A DNA stretch of 64,000 nucleotides, from NCBI GenBank assembly GCA_031310005.1, contig CM062382.1, forward strand, positions 1,860,001 through 1,924,000, given 5' to 3'. Below are positions 22,922 to 34,006 of this stretch, piece by piece; positions within the stretch are counted from its first letter, which is position 1; each line of letters starts with the position of its first letter. A program made the position numbers and the translations under genes. This stretch comes from Dactylellina haptotyla. Taxonomy: Eukaryota > Ascomycota > Orbiliomycetes > Orbiliales > Orbiliaceae. The notes beneath the pieces were generated by a model. That model saw only the letters and a program-made list of their open reading frames with translations, did not search any database and was not told where the DNA came from.

Positions 22922-24536
22922 TGAACAGAATCTCTGTTGACAGTTGATAATTCTGATGACTTGTAGGTACGGAAACTCCGTGTGGACAAAAGAATCGTGC
23001 AGCGCAGATCGTGTGCTGCGTTTAAGGCCTGTGATTAAAAAGGTTGCCTCGATGTCTTAGTGGTCAGCTTGTTTGTTTTTTTGTTTGGATTTCTAGAGGT
23101 TGAGTGGAGAAAAGAAATATAGATCTGGGTATGCAAGAGTACTAGCACTGCATCGTGTCATCTAAGGACACTGGATAAACCAGAGAATAGAGTAGTAATC
23201 GGATTGTGTTTGAAACAGTTCACAAGACGATCCCAAACCAAGATATATCTAATAAGAAAAAAAGAGGCACTATGTAGAACGAAGCCTTACCAACTTTGTA
23301 TGCTTTATCCGAGCTTGCGGTAAACTATTCTCCGATTGAAGGATTTTAGGTTGAAAAACCTCTGAATCGAAGTTCGCCGAGGAGGAACAGAATTCAAAAC
23401 TATTTAGTGGGCCAAGGCACATTTTTGAATAGTTCCCTGCATTGAGATCAAAGTAGCGTCAAGAAAATAAGTTCTTATTCAGGTTCTCAGAAAAAATTTA
23501 ATTGGTTGTCAGAAGTCAGCCCATCTTTGTGATAGTTGGGCTAGTGTCATATTTTGGCAGGTGGAATTTGTGGGTGATTAATGCTCGTCGCGATCCACAA
23601 CTGCTCCAACTTTGCCCTTCTTCGACGGAGTCTAGTTTAGTCTCCGATGTTACACTCCTAACAATAGCATAATTTTGTGGGGGCCTTTGGCGATGGTACC
23701 TGCGCCAACTGGGTGAAATTAGAGTTCCAGGGTCTCAAGTGATTTTTTGATAAGCGATTTCCTTAAATTTTGGCATTTTCTAGTTCCGGGAAACCAACTA
23801 TCAGGAACGTGGCAATGGCCTAGTCGGTTATTGCGACGATGCTGACATGCATTTCACCTAACGTTCTCATATATTAACATGCAAGTTGACTTTTTAGGGA
23901 AAAGGCTTGAGCGGACAGGTGGAGCTCTCATACAGCCCTTTGCGAACTTTACGCAGCCATTGCATATCGGGACTGGGGTCTCCAGTGAAGAAATGTTCCT
24001 GCGGGGATGATATAAAATTGCAGACCCAGATCTCGATCCGTATATGGCGAATTCCGCGAGAACTCGAGTGCTTTCAAGTCTGTCCACTCCGATTTGGTGT
24101 GCATATTGCATAAAGCTTGGCTTTTTCCAACAGTTGCCTGAAACACAATCGCCACTGCACTGGGATTGACGGGCATACTCTTGTGCCGTAATGTGATCGG
24201 TGAAACTTAGGGAAGTTATCATCGCAAAAGAAAAAAAATAACAGTATTCATTTTGATACTGGTCGCCAGAATCGGGAAGGAACTAGATTCTAGACATAAG
24301 ATCTGTATTCATCTTTCTCCGGATCTCCTACGTTAAGAGTATTTTCGATACTTTGACAGCGAGCTTTAACGTTCGATATTTCAAAGAAAGTGTTGTTACG
24401 TTACTACAATCAACGTGCAACATTTGCAATCACATGCCCACGAGATCTTGAGTCATCGCAGATATTTAGATGCGTAGAATAATTTCCAATTTCGAGCACT
24501 CGTTCTCTCGGTCAATTAGACCCCTGCATAATCGAT
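22922..24536. other. Intergenic, gene-free
   Basis: Upstream of the aerolysin-like gene. Two overlapping frames on the minus strand (23854-24222 and 23949-24176) contain fragments that look partly coding (for example EWTDLKALEFSRNSPYTDRDLGLQFYIIPAG), but they lie in different phases and are not bounded by convincing splice sites. They may be relics. Nothing else recognised. Confidence 0.35.
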
Positions 24537-25200
24537 ATGATCACAAAGTCGGTTACGAGGCATAGCATGGTATGTCGTTGCATTTCCCGGCCTGGATGCA
24601 ATGTTCATTCAGTTCGAGAACGCTGACAAGTTTCCATATCAGCAGGGTTGGTTCCTGGCAGTCGAAAATGAAAAAGAATAATTAATATTATCAAATATGG
24701 TACATCCTTGAGCGGATAGATAAGGCAGAGGGCCCTAATGAGTTCCATGGAAACCTTTCAGACCAAGAGATACGGTTTCTGGAGGCGGGTTTTTCACGAG
24801 GTTCATCATATATCAACGATCTTCGATTTTTGCTAAGACTGCACCTGCAGCATGCAAGTGCGGAAATTTCGAACTTGAGGGCGATCGTCATCTAATTCAT
24901 CGATGAGATCGATGTCTTGGAGGATACCACGCCTCAACGAGACACTTTATTATCTTCGTAGGCCAATTGTGTTTGCGGTACTGAAATGGAGATCTCGATT
25001 TGAAACAATGCCCCGCAGCTGCAGGCATTTCGTGACAAAGGTTCAGGATGAAGATGTTAGATCACAGATAAGGATTTTGTTTTTCGGTCATTGGATCGGG
25101 GGATCGAGATGGATAAAGAAGGTTAAAAGAATATCGACGGGACCTCTGCATACGTGGATTCAACGAATAGGTGGTAGATATGGCGATCCCAGATGTTAAA
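24537..25200 (+). pseudogene. Probable decayed gene of unknown family
   Basis: Several neighbouring plus-strand stretches read like protein but sit in shifted frames. 24537-24569 plus 24613-24681 join through a good intron (GTATGT...TTCAG) to give FENADKFPYQQGWFLAVENEKE and then stop. 24701-24894 is open in another frame, with YILERIDKAEGPNEF, NLSDQEIRFLEAGF and YINDLRFLLRLHLQHASAEI; it stops at TAA but remains coding-like a few codons beyond (DEIDVLEDTTPQRD). 24903-25199 in a third frame gives KWRSRFETMPRSCRHFVTK and IRILFFGHWIGGSRW. The succession of stops and phase shifts suggests a gene inactivated by small indels. Missed introns could explain part of it. I do not know the family. Confidence 0.4.
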
Positions 25201-25369
25201 ATTCTGCGAAAGGTCGAAAGCTGGTTGATGGTAAAGCACCCAAATTATGCCGTTGGAGCCATCAGAAGAACTGAGGCTTGGCACACACCACCAAAATAGA
25301 CGAGAAAATATTAATATGAAGGCAAAGGATAGAGGTTTTGAGAGCAAGCGAGAAGAAAAAAAAAGAAAT

Positions 25370-25458
25370 GGAGTTATTGGGAATTGAACCCAAGACCTCA
25401 TGCAAACTACCGTAGTGTTTACGCTAAGCAAGCGCTCTACCAACTGAGCTATAACCCC
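25370..25458 (-). tRNA. tRNA-Ala (anticodon AGC), with a 17-nt intron
   Basis: The full cloverleaf can be drawn. The acceptor stem is GGGGTTA with TAACTCC and contains the G3:U70 pair, the main identity element of tRNA-Ala. The D arm GCTC-AGTTGGTA-GAGC and the T arm TTGGG-TTCAATT-CCCAA are intact. The anticodon AGC (25423-25425) sits in a stem CTTGC/GCATG that has one U-U mismatch. A 17-nt intron (25405-25421) interrupts the anticodon loop one base 3' of the anticodon, the canonical place. The base at position 37 would be G, whereas eukaryotic tRNA-Ala usually has A there. The gene may therefore be a diverged copy. An internal B-box-like sequence is present. Confidence 0.88.
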
Positions 25459-26117
25459 TTCTCGATATTAGAACGAACCATATTTGCAATTATGAATCAT
25501 CTCGTGCTGCAACTCATGCGAGTTGGTCGTGGATGGTCTTTTGTTCAGCACGTGATGTATCCCGCTCCACGGGGCAAGTCGACTCTGATCAGCTATTTGT
25601 GAGGTAGAAGTGTTCAATTTACAGAAGTGAGTGGCGTCCAACCGAAAGCAATTATATAACCAATGGGAGGGCTATGCCGCTCATGTTTGGGAACGTATGG
25701 GTTTAGTTACTTGCATGCTCCACTCGCACGTCCTTCGAAGCTTTCCGTCAGCTTAGGCCGAGAGATCCTTCAAGGTGTTTCGGCCGAATATCGTGAACCT
25801 CACTCCTACTCGTCACGGGATTAAAAGTCTTGCACGCGAAATTGGGCCGAACAAAAATCTGAAATATTTCAGGAAGACTTGAGAGCAATTAAATAAGGGG
25901 CCCCCGTACCTGCTCGTCAGCCATATTCCTTCCGATCCTTAACATAGTGACGCGGTAGATGCTGGCCTCAACCGGGTGTAAATACCATATAATACTGATA
26001 CCAAGGCTGCTTCGACAACACCAGAAATACAACACCGCACGGGTGTTTCCGAGGATCTCGAGATCATATTCTCCGTCACTAAGTTTGAGAAGGGTTACTA
26101 TAGTGTCAGGATCCAAG
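25459..26117. other. Intergenic upstream of hemerythrin-like gene
   Basis: No gene supported. The plus-strand open frame that begins at 25959 runs into the hemerythrin gene in its coding frame, so a longer N terminus is possible, but those 53 codons have no family-like sequence. Confidence 0.4.
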
Positions 26118-27052
26118 ATGTCCAACGAAGACAAACTTTGCCAGCAGGTCAAAATGGTCGCGGAAGATAATGCTCATATGCTTGACGCCGCAACCGGGTC
26201 TGCAGCTGGCGAAACCGCAAAGCAGAGCCCGCCGCCAGCTGAATCAACTGAGGTGGCGGAAGCAGAGAAGCTGTTGCCGAAACTGACGGCCGCCGAATTC
26301 CGAGCATATAACCGACTAGCGGTAGTTATGGATCAATATGTTAGTTATCTCTATTTAGTGACAATACCGACGACACCCTATGTTAACAATTTTCGTTCAG
26401 CATAACCATTTTCGTTCCACATGGAATGAACTCATCACTGGACTCAAGACTTCAAGACCAAAAAACCAGGTAAGATCAGGTATAGAATCGCCCGATAAAA
26501 CTAAGACTAATCATATTCAATTACATCCAGTCACTTCGCCAGTTTCTAAGCATCGCGCAGGGCTTCTGTAGAATGCTTGGTATGCTTCCTTTGAAGACTC
26601 TCACGAATCGGAGCTGACAATCTCTAGGAACCCACCATAATATAGAAGAAACATATGTGTTTCCTATATTGGCAAAGAAAAGTATAGACCGATCGATTAT
26701 CTAAATTTTTAGGACGGTAAGCTGACGAGCTCTGTAGTGCCCGCGTTTCAAAAAAATAACAAAGAGCACGGAGAAATGATTAAACACCACCGCCTAATTC
26801 ACAAAGTAGGTCATCTCTTTCTTTATTTTACTACCATACTAATAGCGCACTTAGGGCCTCGATAAGTTCGAGGAGTACGTCAACGATGTTAGAGATGGGG
26901 AGAAAGACTTTGTCGCATCAGAAATGCTGGAACTCATGGAATCCTTCGAGAAAGTGCTTTGGGAGCACCTCGATCAGGAGGTCGTACAACTAGGAGCTGA
27001 GAATATGAGAAAATATTGGACGCTAGATGAACTAAAGATGCTTCCAATGTAG
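26118..27052 (+). CDS. Hemerythrin-like (HHE domain) protein, 219 aa
   Basis: Six exons (26118-26339, 26401-26469, 26531-26579, 26628-26681, 26738-26805, 26855-27052) join in frame. After about 60 disordered residues the four-helix HHE bundle is clear: HNHFRSTWNELITGL, RQFLSIAQGFCRMLGTHHNIEETYVFPIL (H-H-x-x-E-E), KEHGEMIKHHRLIHKGLDKFEEYV, and LWEHLDQEVVQLGAENMRKYW. The His/Glu residues are those that bind a di-iron centre in hemerythrins. The C terminus DELKMLPM fits fungal members of this family. Fungal HHE proteins are cytosolic and of uncertain role; oxygen, nitric oxide or iron handling is an inference from the fold. The gene converges with the gene ending at 27644. Confidence 0.9.
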
Positions 27053-27643
27053 AAAGTAATATGCTACTCTCTGTTTAGCTGTGCTGGATTGAATTTTATA
27101 GATAGAATTGGTATTTAGAAGTTTATATATATATACAGGGAAATATATCAATATTTTGAATGCTGACACTTGCATATCTACATCAGCAATTGAGGTCGGA
27201 AGAATTGAACCATCAAACCTAACTCCGCTAAACGCCTAGAATCATAGCTGTCGAACCGTACTCGATTTAGTATCGCCAGCTTAAATAAGCACAATGTATA
27301 TCTATTGCTACTAGTGTCGTAGCCCTCTGATCTAGCATTAAAGGTTGATAATATGCATCCATGAGAGGCGGTAGGACTCTTTCGGTCACCGCTCTCATAG
27401 TACTCAAACTACTCACTCCGTTTCGTGGTATACCCGATCTTTCACTTACGAGAATCATACACTCTTGTGACTAATGTAATGGCGCCATTATAGAATGCCG
27501 TCTACTTTGCCTCGAACCAGATCTCGACTGGTTAAATATTTTTGATGCTCGAGAGCTCGACCGCGAAATTGATCGTCTAATAGATTGCCATCTAGCCATG
27601 GTCAATAGTTAGTAACGGCATATGAGATAGAGGTAAGAAGCCT
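27053..27643. other. Convergent intergenic region
   Basis: The 591 bp between two gene ends. A 63-codon minus-strand frame at 27267-27458 (SLSTMRAVTERVLPPLMDAYYQPLML) has some protein-like character but no start context or partner exon; it may be a relic. A TATATATATA run lies near 27126. Confidence 0.35.
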
Positions 27644-28682
27644 TTACCTGCTCTTCGTAGCGTGGCTGAATCTTGACGCAAAAGAGTCTTGGCTACTACT
27701 CGTTCCGGTGGGCGATTTGGGCGCTGGTTCTTCATGGCCCTTGAGGAAGCACGTGTGCCTTTGTTCTTCCATCTCGCGTACTGTTGGGGCTTCTACAAGC
27801 ACCTTTTCGAGAAGGACAATTTTTTGAACGGTAATACCAAGGGAAAAGTCACCGTGCGAGAGGGGACTAGGAGGGCCTTTCCGACGTCTAGATGACAGAC
27901 CGCTGCTCTTGCCCTTTAAGGAACCTTCCTCGTCATTACCGTCCCTCTCAAAATCCTGATTGCTCTCACTTTTAACACGGGCTTGACCTATTACATGGCA
28001 CATCCAACTAGAACTCCTCAGGTCGGTTTTAACGAATTCATCCCACTGCAAAAAGAAACTCTCCATATCCTCCTATCGCATTTATCAGCAATCTTCAAAT
28101 CGGAGCCCCACAAAGAGAGAAATGGCATACATCGACAAGTTGAGGAGGATACGCGGGAGGGGGTCGTGCTATAATCCAAAAATGATCTCCTTTAAGTGTG
28201 GACCGGCAAGAACCAAGTGGAATTGAGTGCACTTTAGTAAGCTGATGAACCATTTCGACCATGACTCGGATAGGAATGCCAAGACTGAAAAAATCGCGAC
28301 TATAATTTTAATTTGTAAGGAAGAGCTGTGAAAGTCTTACGATATAGGACGGGGTTGCTACTCACCCGTACCGGGAACCATTTCTGGTCCCTGCATTCTC
28401 CGCAGACTCCGCGGAACCGGATAGAGCTGATTGACTCGGGGCTTTCTGGATGATGACGTTTTGAAAACAAAGATAAGGGTTACTGTCGACGCTGATCTCC
28501 TTGTAGAATGCAAACTTCTTAGGAGGCGAGCTCGTGATGTTGGGCAAGAAGTTTGGCCATTCTTTCTGGCGCAAAGCCCAGTCATTCGAGAAATCGGTCA
28601 GTGGGCCCACATCGAACGTCAAGGACGAGACATTATAAGGATTGACAGCTGTTGGAGTATTGGATAATAGTGGTCGAGCCAT
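27644..28682 (-). CDS. Short paralogue of the protein encoded at 41595-44288, 299 aa
   Basis: Exons 28366-28682, 28131-28284 and 27644-28072 join in frame (donors GTGAGT and GTATGC; one intron has a CTGAT branch-like site). Three blocks match the 897-aa protein at 41595-44288 in the same order: SNPYLCFQNVIIQ (about 68-79) with NNILRFENVIVQ; LGIPIRVMVEMVHQL...CRSTLKGDHFWI (about 107-146) with IGIPTRIVVGILDHL...CKMVLHGDYYWI; and SHGDFSLGITVQKIVL...RHTCFLKGHE (about 229-262) with SQGDFSLGFSIREIIV...RNKCLARGHP. The first about 300 and last about 280 residues of the large protein are missing. The rest is charged and Ser-rich. The family is unknown to me; no signal peptide or membrane span. Confidence 0.75.
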
Positions 28683-30202
28683 ATCTGCGCCAGATTATCG
28701 AATGTCCCTTCTCAATTTATAAGTCTCCGAGTCCGTCACAGCTGTATTACTCGAGCTTAGAGAAGATGGGCAAGCTGGCCAATTGACGCCTGGTTGAAAT
28801 CAAACAATCTTCATGCGCTTGTCTCCACTAAGCCCGAAGCCTGCATAACGCAAGTTGCGGGAGAGGTGGGCAGGTCGATTGTCGGAGGTGCTGCAAGGAG
28901 AGGAAGCCCGGCCTAAAACCAATGTCCGCAGAGCGGATGAGCTCACAACTTTATAAGTACCGATATTTTGGTCGGACTTGCTGTGCCGTTAGGTTTTAGG
29001 TTTGAGAGCGGGTACGGTTGCTGTTTGCTGCTATAAATTCGCGACCGCGCCATGCAGGTGCGCATTTGGAGAAAATGACAGGTATTTGTGTCGGTCTTTG
29101 ACCAGCCCCCCAAGCGCTGATATCCCTTGAGCTTGCAAGGCGTATAAGTAGCTAGCAGCAGTGGGGGAAGATTCGAGAGTACGGAACGGGAAGATGGGTC
29201 CTTTATTTGGCATCAGGGAGACCAGGGCGCATCTTCCAAGGCCCGCGCTATCAGAGCACGCGTGCCGGATCTGAAGGACGAGGACTGAGCTAGGACGTGC
29301 GCAGAGATGTACCAGAGCACACATCCTGGACCGCATAATACATGCAATATCTGGTACATATCGAGCAAAATGACAATAATAATAATAACCAAGCTGGAGC
29401 CGGAATGAATGGAGAGCTAGCTGCCTGCCCCTGAGTGTCAGAAAGACGGCAGAGCGGGGTATTCGCGCTCACTGGAGGGCGGGATCGCAGGTTGAAGCCT
29501 CTGCTGACTGGCTGGATTGCTACCCGGAGGCTCAACGGGTGGATGTCTCTCAGTTCCGAGGTCGAGGTTTTGGTGCCATGACCCACCTTCAAAGCAAGCT
29601 AATGTACCCAATCGTAAGCGCGCGCGATGGGCTGCTAAAATTAGGCAGCCTCTTCACATGCGGGCGACCAACCACAGGCCGTCAAGCGTCCCCGCTGGCT
29701 CTCCTCATTTCCAGGACCATGGGACAGGAGCAGAACCTAACCTCGAAGCGGGAAAGACATGTGCTCTCTTCGTTCTCGTTGACGGCCCGCTGTTGCTCAG
29801 GTCGACGGTTTCGGAGCCCGAATCCAACCAAGTGATGTTCCCCAAACTATTCGCATACCTCGCGCGAAGCTAAGAAACGACGGTGAAGAAGAAGAAGAAG
29901 AAGAAGGCTCGTGCGTTCGTTTAGATTTTACATGGAAAACGTTCAAGATCGAATTCATACTCTTTTTCGGCACCGCAGATAACGAAGTGGCTGGCTCAGA
30001 ACAACGCAATCGAACCCAAAGACGGCAATTCCAGCACGGATGTCGGCTAAAACTCCCCAGCAAACATCCCCTTCCTGCACCCAGCAATCCAAATCACGTA
30101 AATGCCCAACTCCACCTATTCGCGAGTTTCGACACCGTCAAAAAGAGGCTGGGCGTCGAAAGATGGCTTGACTGCCGGCTTCTCGCTTGCCCTTGAGCCC
30201 GG
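28683..30202. other. Intergenic, 1.5 kb
   Basis: Upstream of the short paralogue and downstream of the 800-aa membrane protein gene. Many overlapping open frames on both strands (29290-29592, 29517-29873, 29539-29835, 29797-30087) give low-complexity translations without domains. It contains a (GAA)7 tract at 29885-29906. No RNA gene seen. Confidence 0.4.
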
Positions 30203-32742
30203 TTATGTCGAATCCGGAGACTGCACCAAGTTGAATGCTTCCAGAACCCGCCCCCAATAGCTTTTGGTCTTCTGTCTCACGAGTACCCCAGCCTTGGTGA
30301 TTTTCTCTTTGATGGCTGAAATTTGCGAAACCAAGGGCGATGTACAGTTAGTTGCTCTCTCTAAGAACTGCTGCTGCCCGCGGGTTTGAACCTGCACATC
30401 GCCCTCTGGTTTCGTTTCCCATAACCATACCCTTATCGCTGGCATAGCCTTTGTAACCAAACCAAAGAATGATAGCAGAACCAGAAGCTTGATAAACGTG
30501 AAGGGCTGGCCAGCCACATAACCTGAAGCAAACTTTTGGCACCCACTCAAGCCTTCTCGAATCGGCCTCAATTTCGCCAAATAATAGTCTTCGTTCCGCT
30601 GGTCTTTGGTGAGCGCCTGTACCCACCTGAGTGAGCGACACCACTCCTTCACTGGACCTGGGAATGACGAGTACACGATTTGAATGAGCGCCACAAACGT
30701 ACTCGTGATTTCTAACCACACGCGAGCCATCCATGTAATCGGAGCGTGTACCGATTTTTGACGGCTGATTCTTCGAGGAACAATGTTCAGAAAATATAAG
30801 ATTGCCGCAAGAAAAGTTGTAGCAACTGTTGAGATTCGTATTAACCATCTAAATGTGGTTCTATTCTGGTGCTCCACAATTCTTTTCGCAATTCCTCTCG
30901 AATCATAGAATAGCATGAACCCAACGATCAATAGAACTGAGATATATGGAGAATTGCCTGAATATGGTACAGGAGTAAGTGTGATCTGATTTGGAAATAT
31001 TCCCTTTGTTGCGGACGAGATTAGTACGAGTAGATGCATTATTTTGTTCTCCAGAGTTGCAACTCACCCTGTATCTGATCATAGGAAATAAGGACCGTCG
31101 GCGTTTCAAACATCTCTTGAACCTGCTCGCTTCTAGCCGTGGGAGTATCCCGGTCTCATCGGGACACAAAAGTCGAAATATCGAATTTAACTGATCCTGC
31201 ACCCCTTTCTCAAGTAGCCCATGTGTTCGAACTACCCTTTCAGTAATTTTATCTAAATCTTTATTCGTAAGGAAGGGTCCTTTGGTGGGCACAGCGAACT
31301 TTGAGGTTGTAAACGTTGGTTTGTAAAGGGTCTTGGTTCGTGTGATAATCGTAAAAGTAGGCCTGTGTGTTTTCGTAATAACTTTCACGAGATTCCTGCG
31401 AGATTCTACGCTACGCTTATCGTTGCAATACCTTAACTCGTCTTTCAGCCGATCAACCTGTCGTTCTATTCTGTTTTTGTCGAAACTTCGCAATCGTGAA
31501 ACTTCTCCTCGGAAGTGTCGAATTTCTCCGATTAGAGCATCCAAAATACCACCGGCATCATCGAATTGCTTCTGCATCTGGATGCCGGACCGACTCTGTC
31601 TCTCTTCAATACTTTGGAGATGATAGAGGATTTTTGCGTCCGTTATGGTTTGTGAAGAATTCTTTGAGAACATGAGTCTGACAATATCTTTAGCTTCAGG
31701 TCTCCATTCATGGTCTATTCTCATGAACCTAAAAGTTTCGTGCTTGCTGCTCTTAGTATTACTACATATCTTAGAAGGATCTCAATGTCACCCCTTCTTA
31801 CTGACCTAGTCCAGAATAATATCGGTTGTGTCTCCATTTTAAGTGAGGATTCAGAAACTCCCAAGTGTTAACCTGTAGTATACTTGTTTGGGCGAGGATG
31901 AACATAATAAGCCAACTGAGGAGGATAAACGACGAAACCTGTAAATTATTCTTAACCCAATCTCGGACCTTATTAACTCTAAAATAGGTGGACAGATTTT
32001 CAATCCAGGTCAAACTCTTCGTTATTATGGTATGTTTTGTCTGTAGTGGTCTAAACAATCTTCTGGGTGTTCCTGTGGAGAAAAATTTTGATTTTGTAGC
32101 TGATTCAGAATCCAAGTCAGCCGTGTCGTTGGCGTCGGGTGTATCTCTGTCCACGCTCGGCCAGTTAGCATTTAGCTTTTTGCTGGTCTTGAGCGCCCTT
32201 AGACCGATTCCAGTACTTGTTGGCGTTTGGTGGTAGCTGTTAAATGGCAGCTCGCCGGATGAATCGCTCTCTAGTGACGACAAAGATGAGGCTATTGAAT
32301 TTGCACGGGTAGGTGACGTATTCAAGAAGAATAGCCAAGGGTCATTGCTCGAGTTACTTTCTCTAGTTTTTGGTGTAACATGCATAGGGCCTGGGATATC
32401 CGTATCCACTCTAAAATCGATCATTCGAGGTTTGAAGCCGAGAAACCGTGGGTCCCATCTTGCTGGCTTCCACTGTTGTTGTCCTGAATTCAATTTCTCA
32501 TCCGTAAAGTGCTTGAAAATTTTGGGTTCCGATGACATGTCGGGGTAGAATGGCATTGCACTATAACTATTGCAAGATGCCTTGACCTTTCCCTTTGATA
32601 AAATGTTTTGGTGATCCTCTACCAGCTCTTCTAAATCCTGAGAAACTCTTATTTCTGAGACATCGCTAGAATCTTCCACATATTTTTGGGTCGGAGTTAT
32701 GGGGATCGCTGAGGAATGAGCTTGGTTTCGAGGAGTCTTCAT
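30203..32742 (-). CDS. Multi-span membrane / coiled-coil protein of unknown function, 800 aa
   Basis: Three exons, 31802-32742, 31068-31728 and 30203-31003. The first intron (GTAAGA donor, ACTAA branch site, TTTTAG acceptor) joins YYSGLGQ to FMRIDHEWRPEAK, so the two longest open frames here are one gene. Residues 1-265 are Ser/Thr-rich and soluble. A first membrane span lies at about 270-289 (SFILLSWLIMFILAQTSILQ). Residues about 340-430 are helical and charged (coiled-coil-like, SIEERQSRSG...RQVDRLKDEL). After residue 535 come three or four more hydrophobic spans (about 553-567, 588-609, possibly 632-646, 701-718). The tail is basic. No signal peptide. The layout suggests an endomembrane or nuclear-envelope protein, but I do not recognise a family. 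Confidence 0.78.
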
Positions 32743-34006
32743 CTGAGATTTCAGAATAGAATCGGAGAAGTTGCGGTTAGGAAGTTAGCTAAACGTTATA
32801 CTGATAATAAAGAGCAATGTGAGCAGATCTAGAAAATAGGCGCTTTGGGAAAGTTAAGTCATCCGCGTGCGCAGGCCTCCTCTACTCTCAGGTGGAACCC
32901 CAATGATGAAGCAAACTAGTTAACTCCCCATCATAGTATGCGAAGCGAGTACCACTTTATCAATATCGATGGATTTTTCTGCCCAACGTAAATGTAAATC
33001 ATTTCATATTGTTACAGCATCTTGAGGTCACAATATAGTGACAAAGGGATGGGCTTCTATCGTGTTTCGTCTGAAAGTCTTTTGGAGTTTGGTGAGACGT
33101 CGTCATACTAGCTTTGTGTTTCGAAAGTAGGACATGCAACTTGATCCTTTGTTCCCCCCAATTTCCGCCCATGTATTGACTTTTTCTGTACTGAAAATGT
33201 AGTTTCTATGTAAATAGTCTGAATTTCTCTAATTGCCTCAGAAAACGCATATTTGCAGCGGTCTCAGATGTCTGTTCGAAGGAGATTTATTTCTTATTGT
33301 AAACAGGGTCAAGAGCGTTCAAGTGAGGTTAGCAATCTCAAAACCTAGAATTCATTTCTCTTCTATAAAATATTAGATTTATATTATTCTTAATATATTA
33401 AAAAAGAATTTACTTTTTTTTTTTAATCTAGCAACACTCTCTTACGGTCGCACCGAGGTCTTATACAAAATTACATTGCTTGTAGCAATAGACGGCATCT
33501 GGTTTGCGAGACAAGTAGCAACAAATAAAACTTCGGCACTATAGCTCCTGAAATAAAGGAGCGCTAGCTAGGACAAAGGACGCATCATCTTCCGGGGCTG
33601 TCTTTCATGCAGTTCAGATGATGCGAATCTGATTACCCAGAAGGTATCATTAGTAAATATCCGTTTTAGGATTGATACAAACGCCGAATATGGGATTAGA
33701 TCTGCTTTTGTGTTGGACTGTGAACGAGACCAGATTAGATTGAGATGAGTTTTCAGATTATCGATAGAGAGTTTTTGATACGTAACTGTCAGGTCAAATT
33801 CCTGTGGGTCTTCGCATGGTCACTTTGCAAATTCGAGCCATCTGATTACGTACTACTGTGGATATGCGTATGCATCCTGCTGGCTTATCTAGGTAAAACA
33901 ATCAAGCATTTCGCGATTGAACATTCAAAATAAAGATTTGCCAAATATAAAATGAAAAGTGAAAGATCTTCTTGAAACACCGTGATGAGTATCCGGATAC
34001 CAGGGA
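32743..34006. other. Intergenic, A+T-rich
   Basis: About 1.26 kb without a supported gene. It has an A+T-rich block at about 33360-33430 with a T run (33413-33424). The 62-codon frame at 33745-33933 (+) is hydrophobic and Trp/Cys-rich but lacks a family and start context; not annotated. Confidence 0.4.
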
